Assembly (NCBI RefSeq): GCF_014541205.1
Contig: NZ_CP061280.1
Coordinates: forward strand, 1,194,798 to 1,258,797
Origin: Mannheimia bovis
Lineage (GTDB): Bacteria; Pseudomonadota; Gammaproteobacteria; Enterobacterales; Pasteurellaceae
DNA: 64,000 bases
Reading direction: 5' to 3'
Positions 27,149-36,111 of this stretch are shown piece by piece. The notes below the pieces were generated by a model that was not told where the DNA came from, ran no database searches, and saw nothing but the letters and a program-made list of their open reading frames with translations. Numbering within the stretch: position 1 is the stretch's first letter; every line of letters starts with the position of its first letter. The position numbers and the translations under genes are program-made.

Positions 27149-28624
27149 TTATTCGCCTAAACCTGCTTCAATTGCTGCACCGATGGCAGTAAGAGCCGCT
27201 TCAGCATCATCGCCTGTTGCCACAAAACGCAGCGTTGTGCCTTTAGTTACACCTAAGGCAACAATTTTCATTAGGCTTTTAGCACTGACAAGCGGTGAAT
27301 TTTTATCAACATTTTGCACTTCAATTTTTGCATTGAATTTTTTCACTTCGTTTACTAATACGGCACTTGGGCGAGCGTGTAAGCCGTGTTCGTTTTTAAT
27401 CACGAATGTCGCTTCTTTTTGGTTTTCTACAGGAGTAGATACGGTAGCTGCTTCAGCTTGAACCGGTGTAGAAACAGAAGCACTTTCAATTGTATCTTCA
27501 ATTTCCGGCACAAAAGAAACACTTTCGCCTAAGCCTTCAACAATTGCTTTTTGTAATGCTTCAATTGCTTGTTGTGCATCATCACCTTCAGCTACAAAAC
27601 GTAAACGGTGTCCTTTACTTGCTCCTAAAGCAACCACTTTCATCGCACTTTTTGCACTTGCTGGTGGTGTGCTACGGTCTAAGTTTTCAACCGTGATTTT
27701 TGATGTGAATGGTTTAACCGTTTGTACTAGAAGTGCTGCCGGGCGAGCGTGTAAGCCGTTGTCGTTACGAATGGTAAATGTACCAATAACTTGGTTACTT
27801 GCAGAAGCTTGAGTGTTTAATTCTGCTGTTTCGCCTTTTAATAAAGCGATAATTTGAGCGGCATTCGCATTAGCAAATTGAGTACGAACGTCTGCTTTTA
27901 ATAATTGAGCTAATAGAGGCTGTAAGCTGCTATCTGTTTGAGCAACGGTAACTAGCGTTTGACCTTGTGTATTACGAGCAACGGCTAAGCCGTTGGCTTG
28001 GTTGCCTTTAGCTGAATCTGTAATAAATAGATTGTTGCCTAAATTTAAAGCATTATTTGCAATAACATCACTCATAAATGCTTGGGAAACATAGCCTTTT
28101 TCTTGTAGTTTTGCTGCGTTAATTGCAGAGAGAGTAATGAGGCTTGAAGATTCAACGTTTAAGGATACAAGCTCTTCACAAAGAGTAGGGAGATTTTTCT
28201 TACCGCTTAAAACCGCAATAAATTCATCAAGATTTTGTGTTTTTGCAAGTTGGTTTGCGGCTTCTTCATCACTTAAAACAGTGGTAAGTTGGCGAAGTAA
28301 GGTTAGATGCTCATCTGATTTTGCTGCAATACCGATAACGACATAAGCTTTGTTGCCTTCTCCCCATTCAACACCTTCTGGTAATTGGATAATTTGCACA
28401 CCTGTTTCTTTAACTAAATCACGGGTATCTAATGTGCCGTGTGGAATGGCAATTCCGTTGCCTAAGAATGTTGAGGTTTGGGTTTCACGGGCAAGCATTC
28501 CACTTTCATAGCCCTCAGCAACATTGCCATTTGCGACTAATTCAGCTGCAACAAGGCGAATAATCTCTTCTTTGCTATTTGCTGAGCTATTTAAACGGAT
28601 GTTTTTTGCCGATAAATTAAGCAT
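27149..28624 (-). CDS. fruB: FruB, fructose PTS multiphosphoryl carrier with two HPr domains
   Basis: A 491-residue cytoplasmic phosphocarrier taking phosphate from enzyme I to FruA. Order: IIA domain (1-145) with phospho-His62 in AIPHGT; a middle domain (about 150-275); HPr domain 1 (about 280-368) with His292 in NGLHARPAALL; an Ala/Thr/Val/Glu-rich linker (about 375-403); HPr domain 2 (about 405-491) with His416 in HGLHARPSAVL. Both HPr copies keep the regulatory-serine segment SAKS. E. coli FruB has one HPr and about 376 residues; the longer form also occurs in Haemophilus. It is the first gene of the operon, with AAGGAG before its ATG. Confidence 0.95.
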   Translation of the reverse strand: MLNLSAKNIRLNSSANSKEEIIRLVAAELVANGNVAEGYESGMLARETQTSTFLGNGIAIPHGTLDTRDLVKETGVQIIQLPEGVEWGEGNKAYVVIGIAAKSDEHLTLLRQLTTVLSDEEAANQLAKTQNLDEFIAVLSGKKNLPTLCEELVSLNVESSSLITLSAINAAKLQEKGYVSQAFMSDVIANNALNLGNNLFITDSAKGNQANGLAVARNTQGQTLVTVAQTDSSLQPLLAQLLKADVRTQFANANAAQIIALLKGETAELNTQASASNQVIGTFTIRNDNGLHARPAALLVQTVKPFTSKITVENLDRSTPPASAKSAMKVVALGASKGHRLRFVAEGDDAQQAIEALQKAIVEGLGESVSFVPEIEDTIESASVSTPVQAEAATVSTPVENQKEATFVIKNEHGLHARPSAVLVNEVKKFNAKIEVQNVDKNSPLVSAKSLMKIVALGVTKGTTLRFVATGDDAEAALTAIGAAIEAGLGE

Positions 28625-28688
28625 TTTAACTCCTTATTTTAAGGTTGATTTTTAAAACTAAATTTGCGAGCTAGTTTACTCTATTTTT

Positions 28689-28704
28689 GCTAAACCGTTA
28701 TAGC
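28689..28704. promoter_or_regulatory. Cra/FruR-like operator near fruB
   Basis: GCTAAACCGTTATAGC matches the enterobacterial Cra consensus GCTGAAACGTTTCAGC at 12 of 16 positions and is nearly palindromic around CG. It sits 65 bases upstream of fruB. Binding by a Cra/FruR homologue is inferred. Confidence 0.5.
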
Positions 28705-28729
28705 TAAATAAAATTAAAATTTATGAAAA

Positions 28730-28745
28730 TGTGATCTAGCTCACA
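28730..28745. promoter_or_regulatory. CRP-cAMP site between fruB and glgB
   Basis: TGTGATCTAGCTCACA is a perfect TGTGA-N6-TCACA core with A/T-rich flanks. It lies about 106 bases before fruB and 165 before glgB. CRP activation of PTS and glycogen genes is established in E. coli. Confidence 0.8.
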
Positions 28746-28773
28746 AATTTGATAATTATTTCTTTATCTAAGA

Positions 28774-28789
28774 ACTAAAACGATTTAGT
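28774..28789. promoter_or_regulatory. CG-centred palindrome (LacI-family operator candidate)
   Basis: ACTAAAACGATTTAGT lies within a larger near-perfect palindrome (28773-28790) with central CG, the mark of LacI-family operators. It matches the Cra consensus at 11 of 16 positions and is midway between fruB and glgB. Confidence 0.45.
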
Positions 28790-28803
28790 TATAAAAATTA
28801 TTT

Positions 28804-28819
28804 TGTGATTTGTGTCAAA
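28804..28819. promoter_or_regulatory. Second, weaker CRP-like site
   Basis: TGTGATTTGTGTCAAA has one perfect half-site (TGTGA) and a degenerate second half (TCAAA). It is about 92 bases before glgB, a spacing that could suit activation of the glycogen operon. Confidence 0.45.
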
Positions 28820-28883
28820 AAACAGAATAAATCTACTTCTTTTATTTTTATTTAGTGATAGAGTAGAACTACTAAAATATGAG

Positions 28884-28899
28884 TATTAAACGTTTAAGC
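28884..28899. promoter_or_regulatory. Cra-like palindrome beside the glgB ribosome binding site
   Basis: TATTAAACGTTTAAGC contains the perfect 12-base palindrome TTAAACGTTTAA. Read on the minus strand it matches the Cra consensus at 12 of 16 positions. It ends 11 bases before the glgB start, where a bound repressor would block the transcript. Confidence 0.45.
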
Positions 28900-28910
28900 A
28901 AGGAGTGCCT

Positions 28911-31148
28911 ATGCAAGATTATATTTACTCCGACAGAGATTTAACCTTTATCGAACAACTATCTCTCGGTTATTGTAAAGATCCTTTTTCCTATTTAGGC
29001 ATTCATTCTATTGATAATGGTATTGTCATCAGAGCGTTTCTCCCTTCAGCTATCGCTTGTCAAGTTATTGATTCAAAAGGAAAACCTGTGTCTTCAATGT
29101 TAAAGATTGATGACAGAGGTTTTTTTATTGCCAAAATCATCGGTAAAAAAATTAATTTTTCTTACCGCTTGTTAGTGGATTATGACGGAGAAACTTTAGA
29201 TATTGAAGATCCTTACCGTTTCAAAACTCACATTCAAGAGCTGGATAATTGGCTATTTGCAGAAGGTAAACAGCTTCGCCCTTATGAAAAATTAGGGGCA
29301 CATTTAGTTACTCAAAATGAAGTTGGTGGTGTGCATTTTAGCGTTTGGGCACCTAATGCTTTGCGTGTTTCGGTAGTGGGCGATTTTAATCATTGGAATG
29401 GATTAGTCCATTCAATGCGTTTTCACCCGGATTCAGGAATATGGGATATTTTTTTGCCGAACGTTAAAAAGGGAGCGTGCTATAAATTTGAAGTGTTGGA
29501 TAGCAACGGCGTGTTACGTTTAAAATCTGACCCTTACGCTTTTGCCTCACAATTCCGCCCTGATACAGCCTCAATTGTTTCAGGACTGCCAAGCATCGTA
29601 CCTGTTGAAAATACGTGTCGTGATGCGAACGCACCGGATAAGCCGATTTCTGTTTATGAAGTCCATTTAGGCTCTTGGCGACGTAATGTTGAAAATAACT
29701 ATTGGCTTAGTTACGAAGAATTAGCCGATGAACTCATTCCTTATGTGAAGGATATGGGGTTTACTCATATTGAATTGCTCCCTGTTTCCGAATTTCCGTT
29801 TGATGGCTCTTGGGGTTATCAAACTACGGGTATTTACTCGCCAACCAGCCGTTTTGGCACGCCCGAAGGCTTGCGTTATTTTATCCAAAAAGCACACGAT
29901 AAAGGTATTGGCGTGATTTTAGACTGGGTGGTGGGGCATTTCCCGGTTGATGAACACGGTTTGGTCTATTTTGATGGCACACATCTTTATGAACACGCTG
30001 ACCCGAAAGAGGGCTACCACAAAGATTGGAATACTTTAATTTTTAATTACGGCAGAAATGAAGTGAATAATTATCTGTCAGGTAATGCGTTGTATTGGAT
30101 CGAACGTTTCGGTATTGATGCGTTACGGGTGGATGCAGTAGCTTCAATGATCTACCGTGATTACTCTCGTTCAGACGGTGAGTGGATCGCAAACAAATAT
30201 GGCGGGCGTGAAAATTTAGAAGCGATTGATTTCTTACGTCATACCAACAATATTCTGCGAGATGAAAGCCAAGGTGGGGCAACAATTGCTGAAGAATCGA
30301 CTTCTTTTGCAGGGGTTTCACACCCTACGGAACAAGGTGGCTTGGGATTTAACTACAAGTGGAATATGGGCTGGATGAACGATACTTTACGCTATATGCA
30401 GAAAGATCCGATTTATCGCCGTTATCACCATAATTTAATGACCTTCGGAATGACTTACCAATACAGCGAGAAATTCGTGCTACCGCTTTCACACGATGAA
30501 GTGGTACACGGTAAGGGCTCATTATTGAATAAAATGCCGGGCGACTGCTGGCAAAAATTTGCAAACTTACGGGCTTATTATGGCTATATGTGGGGCTATC
30601 CGGGCAAGAAATTACTCTTTATGGGCAATGAATTTGCACAAGGCAAAGAGTGGAATTTTGAAGAAAGTTTGGATTGGTATCTGCTTGGCGAAGAAGGTGG
30701 AGAATGGCATAAAGGTGTACTAGGTTGGGTGAAAGCCTTGAACCGTTTATACACCGAAACACCGGCACTGTTCGAGCAAGATTATGACCCTGCAGGTTTT
30801 GAATGGCTTGTGGTGGACGATCACGATAATTCTGTATTTGCCTTTGAGCGTAAAGCAAAAAATGGTGAGAGCGTGATTGTGGTAAGTAATTTCACCCCTG
30901 TAGTGCGTAAAGATTACCGCATCGGTGTGAACGAAGCCGGCGAATATCAAGAAATATTAAACTCTGATTTAGCTTGCTATTGTGGAAGTAATGTAAGTAA
31001 TGAGGATAAATTTGCGACTGAAGAAGTGGAATCACACGGCAGAAGTCATTCTATTAATATTACATTACCACCGTTATCAACTATTTTTATTACAAAAACG
31101 AAAAAGCAAAAAGCTGTGCAGAAAAAAGTAACTAAAAAAGCAAAGTAG
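28911..31148 (+). CDS. glgB: 1,4-alpha-glucan branching enzyme
   Basis: A 745-residue GH13 enzyme that introduces alpha-1,6 branches into glycogen. An N-terminal GlgB-specific module and CBM48 (about 120-210, [26 protein letters not shown]) precede the catalytic barrel with [11 protein letters not shown], the nucleophile Asp in [14 protein letters not shown], the acid Glu in TIAEESTSF and [14 protein letters not shown]. The length is slightly above E. coli GlgB (728), due to a Lys-rich tail. AGGAG at 28901-28905 fixes the ATG at 28911; a GTG at 28905 overlaps it. It is the first gene of the glg operon and diverges from fruB. Confidence 0.97.
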   Translation: MQDYIYSDRDLTFIEQLSLGYCKDPFSYLGIHSIDNGIVIRAFLPSAIACQVIDSKGKPVSSMLKIDDRGFFIAKIIGKKINFSYRLLVDYDGETLDIEDPYRFKTHIQELDNWLFAEGKQLRPYEKLGAHLVTQNEVGGVHFSVWAPNALRVSVVGDFNHWNGLVHSMRFHPDSGIWDIFLPNVKKGACYKFEVLDSNGVLRLKSDPYAFASQFRPDTASIVSGLPSIVPVENTCRDANAPDKPISVYEVHLGSWRRNVENNYWLSYEELADELIPYVKDMGFTHIELLPVSEFPFDGSWGYQTTGIYSPTSRFGTPEGLRYFIQKAHDKGIGVILDWVVGHFPVDEHGLVYFDGTHLYEHADPKEGYHKDWNTLIFNYGRNEVNNYLSGNALYWIERFGIDALRVDAVASMIYRDYSRSDGEWIANKYGGRENLEAIDFLRHTNNILRDESQGGATIAEESTSFAGVSHPTEQGGLGFNYKWNMGWMNDTLRYMQKDPIYRRYHHNLMTFGMTYQYSEKFVLPLSHDEVVHGKGSLLNKMPGDCWQKFANLRAYYGYMWGYPGKKLLFMGNEFAQGKEWNFEESLDWYLLGEEGGEWHKGVLGWVKALNRLYTETPALFEQDYDPAGFEWLVVDDHDNSVFAFERKAKNGESVIVVSNFTPVVRKDYRIGVNEAGEYQEILNSDLACYCGSNVSNEDKFATEEVESHGRSHSINITLPPLSTIFITKTKKQKAVQKKVTKKAK

Positions 31149-31157
31149 TAAATATAA

Positions 31158-33173
31158 ATGAAGTATTTTAGAGGTAAACCATTCCCTCTTGGCAGTTCGC
31201 TCTGCATACAAGCGGGCAAATTTGGCACAAATTTTGCAATTTTTTCACAAAATGCGACCGCTATTGAATTGTGCCTTTTTGATGAAAGTAATCAAGAAAC
31301 CCGCATTCCAATGAGTGCAAGTGAACATACTTGGCATATTTTTGTTGAAGGTGTGAAAGCAGGTACGAAATATGGCTATCGAGTTAAGGGAGAACAAAAC
31401 GAGCAAGCCGGCTTGCTGTTTAATGCAAATAAGTTGTTGAGCGACCCTTATGCCAAAGCCATTGAGGGAATGCCTGATCTGAGCAGTGAAGAGGCTGTAA
31501 AGTGGTATGCTTGGGATGATGAGCGAGATAATGGACAGATTGCCCCAAAATCTGTAGTAGTTGATGAACACTTTGATTGGGAAGGGGATAGTCAGGTTTT
31601 CACCCCTTGGACAGAAACCATTATTTATGAAGTGCACGTTAAAGGGTTCAGTCAGTTAAATCCTGCTATACCACAAGAAATTAGAGGAACTTTTGCAGGA
31701 TTAGCTCATAAAAATTCCATTGAGTATTTGAAAAAACTGGGTATCACAGCGGTAGAATTATTACCAATTACTTACCATATTGATGAACCTCATTTACAAA
31801 AGCAAGGCTTAGTAAATTATTGGGGATACAATGTTTTAGGTAATTTTGCGGTTGATCCGAAATTGGCTTCAGATAAGCAAAATCCGCTTAAAGAGTTTAA
31901 GCAATTAGTGAAAACGCTACACAAAGCCAACATTGAAGTGATTATGGACGTAGTATTTAACCACACTGCTGAAGGTGGTAAAGACGGTGCAATGCTCAGT
32001 TTTAGAGGGCTTGATAACCACGCATATTGGCTAAATGAGCAAGGCGAATATGAAAATTGGACAGGTTGTGGCAATACACTTAATTTAACCAATCTTAATA
32101 TTCTCCGTTGGGCAATCGATTGCTTATGTTATTGGGTGGACGAGTGCCACGTGGACGGATTCCGTTTTGACTTAGCATCTGTGTTAGGCAGAACCCCAAG
32201 TTTTTCCGAAAAAGCGGACTTTTTTAAGGCAATCCAAAGTTGCTCGAAACTCGCTCATATCAAATTAATTGCCGAGCCTTGGGATATTGGTGGTGAGGGC
32301 TATCAACTTGGTAAATTCCCCGAGCCGTTTTACCAATGGAATGATCGTTATCGTGATGATATGCGTGCTTTCTGGCTACATAATCAGGGCGATCTAGGCT
32401 TATTTGCCTGCCGTTTTGCCGGCAGTGATGATATTTTTTCCAAACATTCCGCCTCGAAAAGTATTAATTTTATTACTGCTCACGATGGTTTTAATCTGCA
32501 AGATTTAGTCAGCTATAACCAAAAACATAACTTGGCGAATGGCGAACAAAATCGTGATGGGCATAATGAAAACTTCAGCCATAATCACGGTGTGGAAGGT
32601 GAAACAGATGATGAATCGGTAAAAAAACAGCGAGAAATGACCGCTTGTGGCTTATTGGCAACCTTACTTCTTTCGGGAGGAGTGCCAATGTTATTTGCCG
32701 GCGATGAAATGGGACATACTCAACAAGGCAATAATAATGGCTACTGCCAAGACAATGAAACCACTTGGTTAGATTGGGAAAATGCTAACCAAGCTCGGAT
32801 AGGTTATGTTGCCGAACTCATTGCATTACGAAAAAAAATCCCACTGCTTTCAGCCCAAAATCAATGGTGGGACAGTCAATCGGTTCGTTGGATCAGTGCA
32901 TTAGCAGAACCGTTGCAAATTGAAGATTGGCATAATAATAGCTTAAAAGAAATAGCAATTTTATTACAGGATAACTGGTTGATTTTGGTCAATGCCAAAC
33001 GCCAGAAACAGCAATTTTTATTGCCTAAAGGCTACTGGAAAGTGGTTCTCGGGCAAAAAAACGGTACTTTGATGACAGAAACGCAATCAGTTACGCTCAA
33101 TAATATGGGAGTATGCGTACTTCAAAAAAGTGATGGAATTCACACGAAAATATTGGAGACACAACATGCTTAA
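31158..33173 (+). CDS. glgX: Glycogen debranching enzyme GlgX
   Basis: A 671-residue GH13 isoamylase-type enzyme that removes short side chains left by glycogen phosphorylase. A CBM48 at the start (FGTNFAIFSQNATAIELCLFD) leads into the barrel with IMDVVFNHTAEGG, the nucleophile Asp in VDGFRFDLASVLGR, the acid Glu in LIAEPWDIGGEGYQLG and NFITAHDGFNLQDLVSYN. The length is close to E. coli GlgX (657). It starts nine bases after glgB and its last eight bases overlap the start of glgC, so the genes are translationally coupled. Confidence 0.96.
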   Translation: MKYFRGKPFPLGSSLCIQAGKFGTNFAIFSQNATAIELCLFDESNQETRIPMSASEHTWHIFVEGVKAGTKYGYRVKGEQNEQAGLLFNANKLLSDPYAKAIEGMPDLSSEEAVKWYAWDDERDNGQIAPKSVVVDEHFDWEGDSQVFTPWTETIIYEVHVKGFSQLNPAIPQEIRGTFAGLAHKNSIEYLKKLGITAVELLPITYHIDEPHLQKQGLVNYWGYNVLGNFAVDPKLASDKQNPLKEFKQLVKTLHKANIEVIMDVVFNHTAEGGKDGAMLSFRGLDNHAYWLNEQGEYENWTGCGNTLNLTNLNILRWAIDCLCYWVDECHVDGFRFDLASVLGRTPSFSEKADFFKAIQSCSKLAHIKLIAEPWDIGGEGYQLGKFPEPFYQWNDRYRDDMRAFWLHNQGDLGLFACRFAGSDDIFSKHSASKSINFITAHDGFNLQDLVSYNQKHNLANGEQNRDGHNENFSHNHGVEGETDDESVKKQREMTACGLLATLLLSGGVPMLFAGDEMGHTQQGNNNGYCQDNETTWLDWENANQARIGYVAELIALRKKIPLLSAQNQWWDSQSVRWISALAEPLQIEDWHNNSLKEIAILLQDNWLILVNAKRQKQQFLLPKGYWKVVLGQKNGTLMTETQSVTLNNMGVCVLQKSDGIHTKILETQHA

Positions 33174-34479
33174 CCAAGAATCAACCGCTCTTGTTGCAAG
33201 ACAAGATTTGACGAATGAAACGTTGGTTTTAATTTTAGCCGGTGGACGAGGTTCTCGTCTTTATGAATTAACAGATAAACGTGCAAAACCTGCCGTTTAT
33301 TTTGGGGGAAGCCGTCGTATTATTGACTTTGCATTATCTAACTGTATTAACTCAAATTTATTAAAAATTGGTGTTATTACTCAATATGCCGCTCACTCAT
33401 TATTGCGTCATTTGCAGCGTGGTTGGTCATTTTTACCTTATGAGCGTAACCAGTATATTGATATGTTACCTGCACGCCAGCAGTTAGATGAAAACACTTG
33501 GTATCGTGGTACGGCTGATGCTGTTTATCAAAATATGGCGATGATGAAATCGCACTATCGCCCTAAATATGTGGTTATTTTGGCAGGCGACCATATCTAT
33601 AAAATGGACTACACTCAAATGCTAAAAGATCACGTTGATCAAGGAGCAAAATGTACCGTAGGCTGTATTGAAGTACCTCGTTCACAAGCGACAGAATTTG
33701 GAGTAATGGCAGTTAATGAAAAACTCAAAGTGAAAGAGTTTGTGGAAAAACCGGCAGATCCACCGTCCATGCCAGGTAAACCTGAATCGTCTTTAGCCTC
33801 AATGGGTATTTATGTATTTAATGCAGATTACCTTTACGAAATGCTGGAAAAAGAGGCTTCAACACCGGGAACATCGCACGATTTTGGTAAAGACATTATT
33901 CCAAAAGCGGTAGAGCAAGGCGTTTTATACGCTCACCCATTCGAGCGTTCTTGTAAAGGACGTAATGCAAGTGGTGCAATTTATTGGCGTGATGTAGGAA
34001 CAATTGACAGCTACTGGTCTGCTCATATGGATTTAGTTTCTGAAGATCCTGAACTTGATTTATATGATGAATCTTGGCCAATTCACGGTCGCCCTCAGCA
34101 AACTGCACCGGCACGTTTCTTCTATAATCATACGCGTGCAAGAACGTTAGATAACTCATTAATTGCTGGCGGTTGTGTGATTACAGATGCGGAAATCAGT
34201 AACTCGGTGTTATTTAACCGTGTTCACGTTGAAGCAGAATCGGTTATTGAGCATACTGTTATTCTTCCACAAGTTACCATCGGCAAAAATTGTGTGATTA
34301 AACGAGCGGTTATTGACAGACACTGCGTAATCCCGGACGGTTTGCAAATTGGGGTTAATCCGGAAGAAGATGCTAAAAATTTCCGCGTTAGCAAAAATGG
34401 AATTGTATTGGTTACGCGTTCAATGCTAGATAAAATGGCAGGAAAAGAAGTTAATACGGATATTAAATATACAATTTAA
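33166..34479 (+). CDS. glgC: Glucose-1-phosphate adenylyltransferase
   Basis: A 437-residue enzyme making ADP-glucose, the committed and allosterically controlled step of glycogen synthesis. Visible are LILAGGRGSRLYELTDKRAKPAVYFGG (catalytic loop and activator region), the substrate segment FVEKPADPPSMPG, SMGIYVFNADYLYE, and a C-terminal left-handed beta-helix with isoleucine-rich hexapeptides. The ATG at 33166 lies within the end of glgX and has GGAG at 33155-33158; an upstream start at 33130 is unlikely. A strong hairpin lies just after the stop. Confidence 0.96.
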   Translation: MLNQESTALVARQDLTNETLVLILAGGRGSRLYELTDKRAKPAVYFGGSRRIIDFALSNCINSNLLKIGVITQYAAHSLLRHLQRGWSFLPYERNQYIDMLPARQQLDENTWYRGTADAVYQNMAMMKSHYRPKYVVILAGDHIYKMDYTQMLKDHVDQGAKCTVGCIEVPRSQATEFGVMAVNEKLKVKEFVEKPADPPSMPGKPESSLASMGIYVFNADYLYEMLEKEASTPGTSHDFGKDIIPKAVEQGVLYAHPFERSCKGRNASGAIYWRDVGTIDSYWSAHMDLVSEDPELDLYDESWPIHGRPQQTAPARFFYNHTRARTLDNSLIAGGCVITDAEISNSVLFNRVHVEAESVIEHTVILPQVTIGKNCVIKRAVIDRHCVIPDGLQIGVNPEEDAKNFRVSKNGIVLVTRSMLDKMAGKEVNTDIKYTI

Positions 34480-34492
34480 ATATTGATGCTAT

Positions 34493-34522
34493 AATACTTC
34501 GGGTTCAAATACCCGAAGTATT
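34493..34522 (+). promoter_or_regulatory. Perfect 12-bp hairpin between glgC and glgA
   Basis: AATACTTCGGGT (34493-34504) pairs fully with ACCCGAAGTATT (34511-34522) around six bases; the run after it is only ATTTTC. Inside an operon it could attenuate, or protect the upstream mRNA from 3' exonucleases. It may also be a partial terminator lowering glgA-glgP expression. The structure is seen; the role is inferred. Confidence 0.6.
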
Positions 34523-34578
34523 ATTTTCAAGCGGTTTAAATTTAATAAAAATTTGCAACACAATATAAATGGTAAAAA

Positions 34579-36015
34579 ATGAAAATTTTACATATATGCT
34601 CGGAAATGTATCCGCTGATTAAAACAGGCGGACTAGCTGATGTTATGGGGGCATTGCCTTTTGCTCAACAACAAGCAGGGAATGATGTTAGAGTATTAAT
34701 TCCTTATTACCCTAAAGTTGCCCAAACACTAGGGGAAACTGTAGAAGTTGCGACTATCGGTACCTTTGCCGGTTTAGTTACGGTTCGATTTGCCTATTTC
34801 AACGGATTAGGCGTTTATGTGATTGATGCACCACATCTGTTTATGCGTGATGGTAATCCTTACCACGATGCGAACTACCAAGATTATATCGATAACTACA
34901 AACGTTTTGCTTTATTAGGCTATATCGGTGCTCAACTTGCACAAGGTTTAGATCACTGGTGGGGGGCTGCACAAGTGTTGCACGCTCACGACTGGCAAGC
35001 AGGTCTTGCTTGTGCTTATCTGAAAAGCTGGGGTAGCAACGTCAAAACTGTATTTACTATTCATAATATCGCCTATGTAGGGCGTTTTAATGCGTTCCAT
35101 TTGGCTGAGCTTGGTTTGCCGTGGGAATTTTTCAATGTAGAAGGCTTAGAGTTTTACGGCGAAATTTCTTACCTTAAAGCAGGTTTATATTTTGCCGATC
35201 GTATCACGACTGTAAGCCCGACTTACGCCCGTGAAATTACCGAAGAGATAGCTGGTGCGGGTTTACACGGCTTACTTGCCACTCGCCAATATCAAGGCAG
35301 ACTGAGAGGAATTCTAAACGGAGTAGATAGTGAAGTTTGGAATCCTGAAACCGACACCAATATTGTTGCTAATTATCGTCCAAACTATATGCACGGCAAA
35401 GCAAAAAATAAAGCTGAATTGCAACGTATTTTTGGTCTGCCGGAACAAAAAGAAGCTCTATTAATGGTGATGGTTACTCGTTTAACCGAACAGAAAGGGG
35501 CAGATTTCTTATTAGCTAATATTGATGCTTTAATGCAGCATAATGTTCAAATTATCGTGCTAGGTAGCGGTTCGCCTGATTTAGAAAATGCACTACGTTA
35601 TTTCCAACATAAATACCCGAACCAAATTGGCATAAAAATTGGTTATGATGAAGCCTTATCCCACCAAATTATTGCGGGTGGCGATGTGATTTTAGTTCCA
35701 AGCCGTTTTGAGCCTTGCGGATTAACTCAACTTTATGGCTTGAAATATGGCACATTGCCACTGGTTCGTCGTACAGGCGGGTTAGCAGATACGGTATTTG
35801 ATAGTCACAAAGAGAGTATTGAAAATCGTAATGCAACAGGTTTTGTGTTTGATTACCCTGATGCTCCGGCATTTTTAGAAGCTGCAATAAGAGCGATTAA
35901 TTTGTGGCAAAAACAAAAATTATGGTCAAGTGTTCGCCAAAATGCCTTAGCACAAGATTTTGGTTGGGCGAAAGTGGCTGAACAGTATCAAAATTTATAT
36001 CACGAAATTATTTAA
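34579..36015 (+). CDS. glgA: Glycogen synthase
   Basis: A 478-residue GT5 glycosyltransferase adding glucose from ADP-glucose to glycogen. The N-terminal ADP-glucose-binding KTGGLADVMGALP motif, HAHDWQAGLA and TVFTIHNIAYVGRF mark the first Rossmann domain. The C-terminal domain shows VTRLTEQKGADFLL and PSRFEPCGLTQLYGLKYG with the conserved Glu, and a second TGGLADTV. The length equals E. coli GlgA (477). It lies 99 bases after glgC, separated by a hairpin, and precedes glgP. Confidence 0.97.
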   Translation: MKILHICSEMYPLIKTGGLADVMGALPFAQQQAGNDVRVLIPYYPKVAQTLGETVEVATIGTFAGLVTVRFAYFNGLGVYVIDAPHLFMRDGNPYHDANYQDYIDNYKRFALLGYIGAQLAQGLDHWWGAAQVLHAHDWQAGLACAYLKSWGSNVKTVFTIHNIAYVGRFNAFHLAELGLPWEFFNVEGLEFYGEISYLKAGLYFADRITTVSPTYAREITEEIAGAGLHGLLATRQYQGRLRGILNGVDSEVWNPETDTNIVANYRPNYMHGKAKNKAELQRIFGLPEQKEALLMVMVTRLTEQKGADFLLANIDALMQHNVQIIVLGSGSPDLENALRYFQHKYPNQIGIKIGYDEALSHQIIAGGDVILVPSRFEPCGLTQLYGLKYGTLPLVRRTGGLADTVFDSHKESIENRNATGFVFDYPDAPAFLEAAIRAINLWQKQKLWSSVRQNALAQDFGWAKVAEQYQNLYHEII

Positions 36016-36033
36016 TTTATATTTACAACATTG

Positions 36034-36083
36034 TTACAAGCGGTTGAATTTGCAAAAAAATGTGTAAATTCGACCGCTTGTAA
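36034..36083. repeat. Inverted uptake-signal pair between glgA and glgP
   Basis: TTACAAGCGGTTGAATTT (36034-36051) and AAATTCGACCGCTTGTAA (36066-36083) form an 18-bp stem with a single T-G wobble and a 14-base loop. It sits inside the operon just before the glgP ribosome binding site, so it may reduce read-through into glgP or provide mRNA stability. Confidence 0.8.
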
Positions 36084-36111
36084 CGTCCATAAAATGAGGA
36101 GAGTTTACTCA

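Noticed and set aside
29164-29172. Uptake signals inside genes as foreign DNA marks
   Set aside because: ACCGCTTGT in glgB, and cores in fruA, fruB, pntA, rarA and others, occur throughout the core genome and fit the reading frames, so they mark lineage, not transfer.
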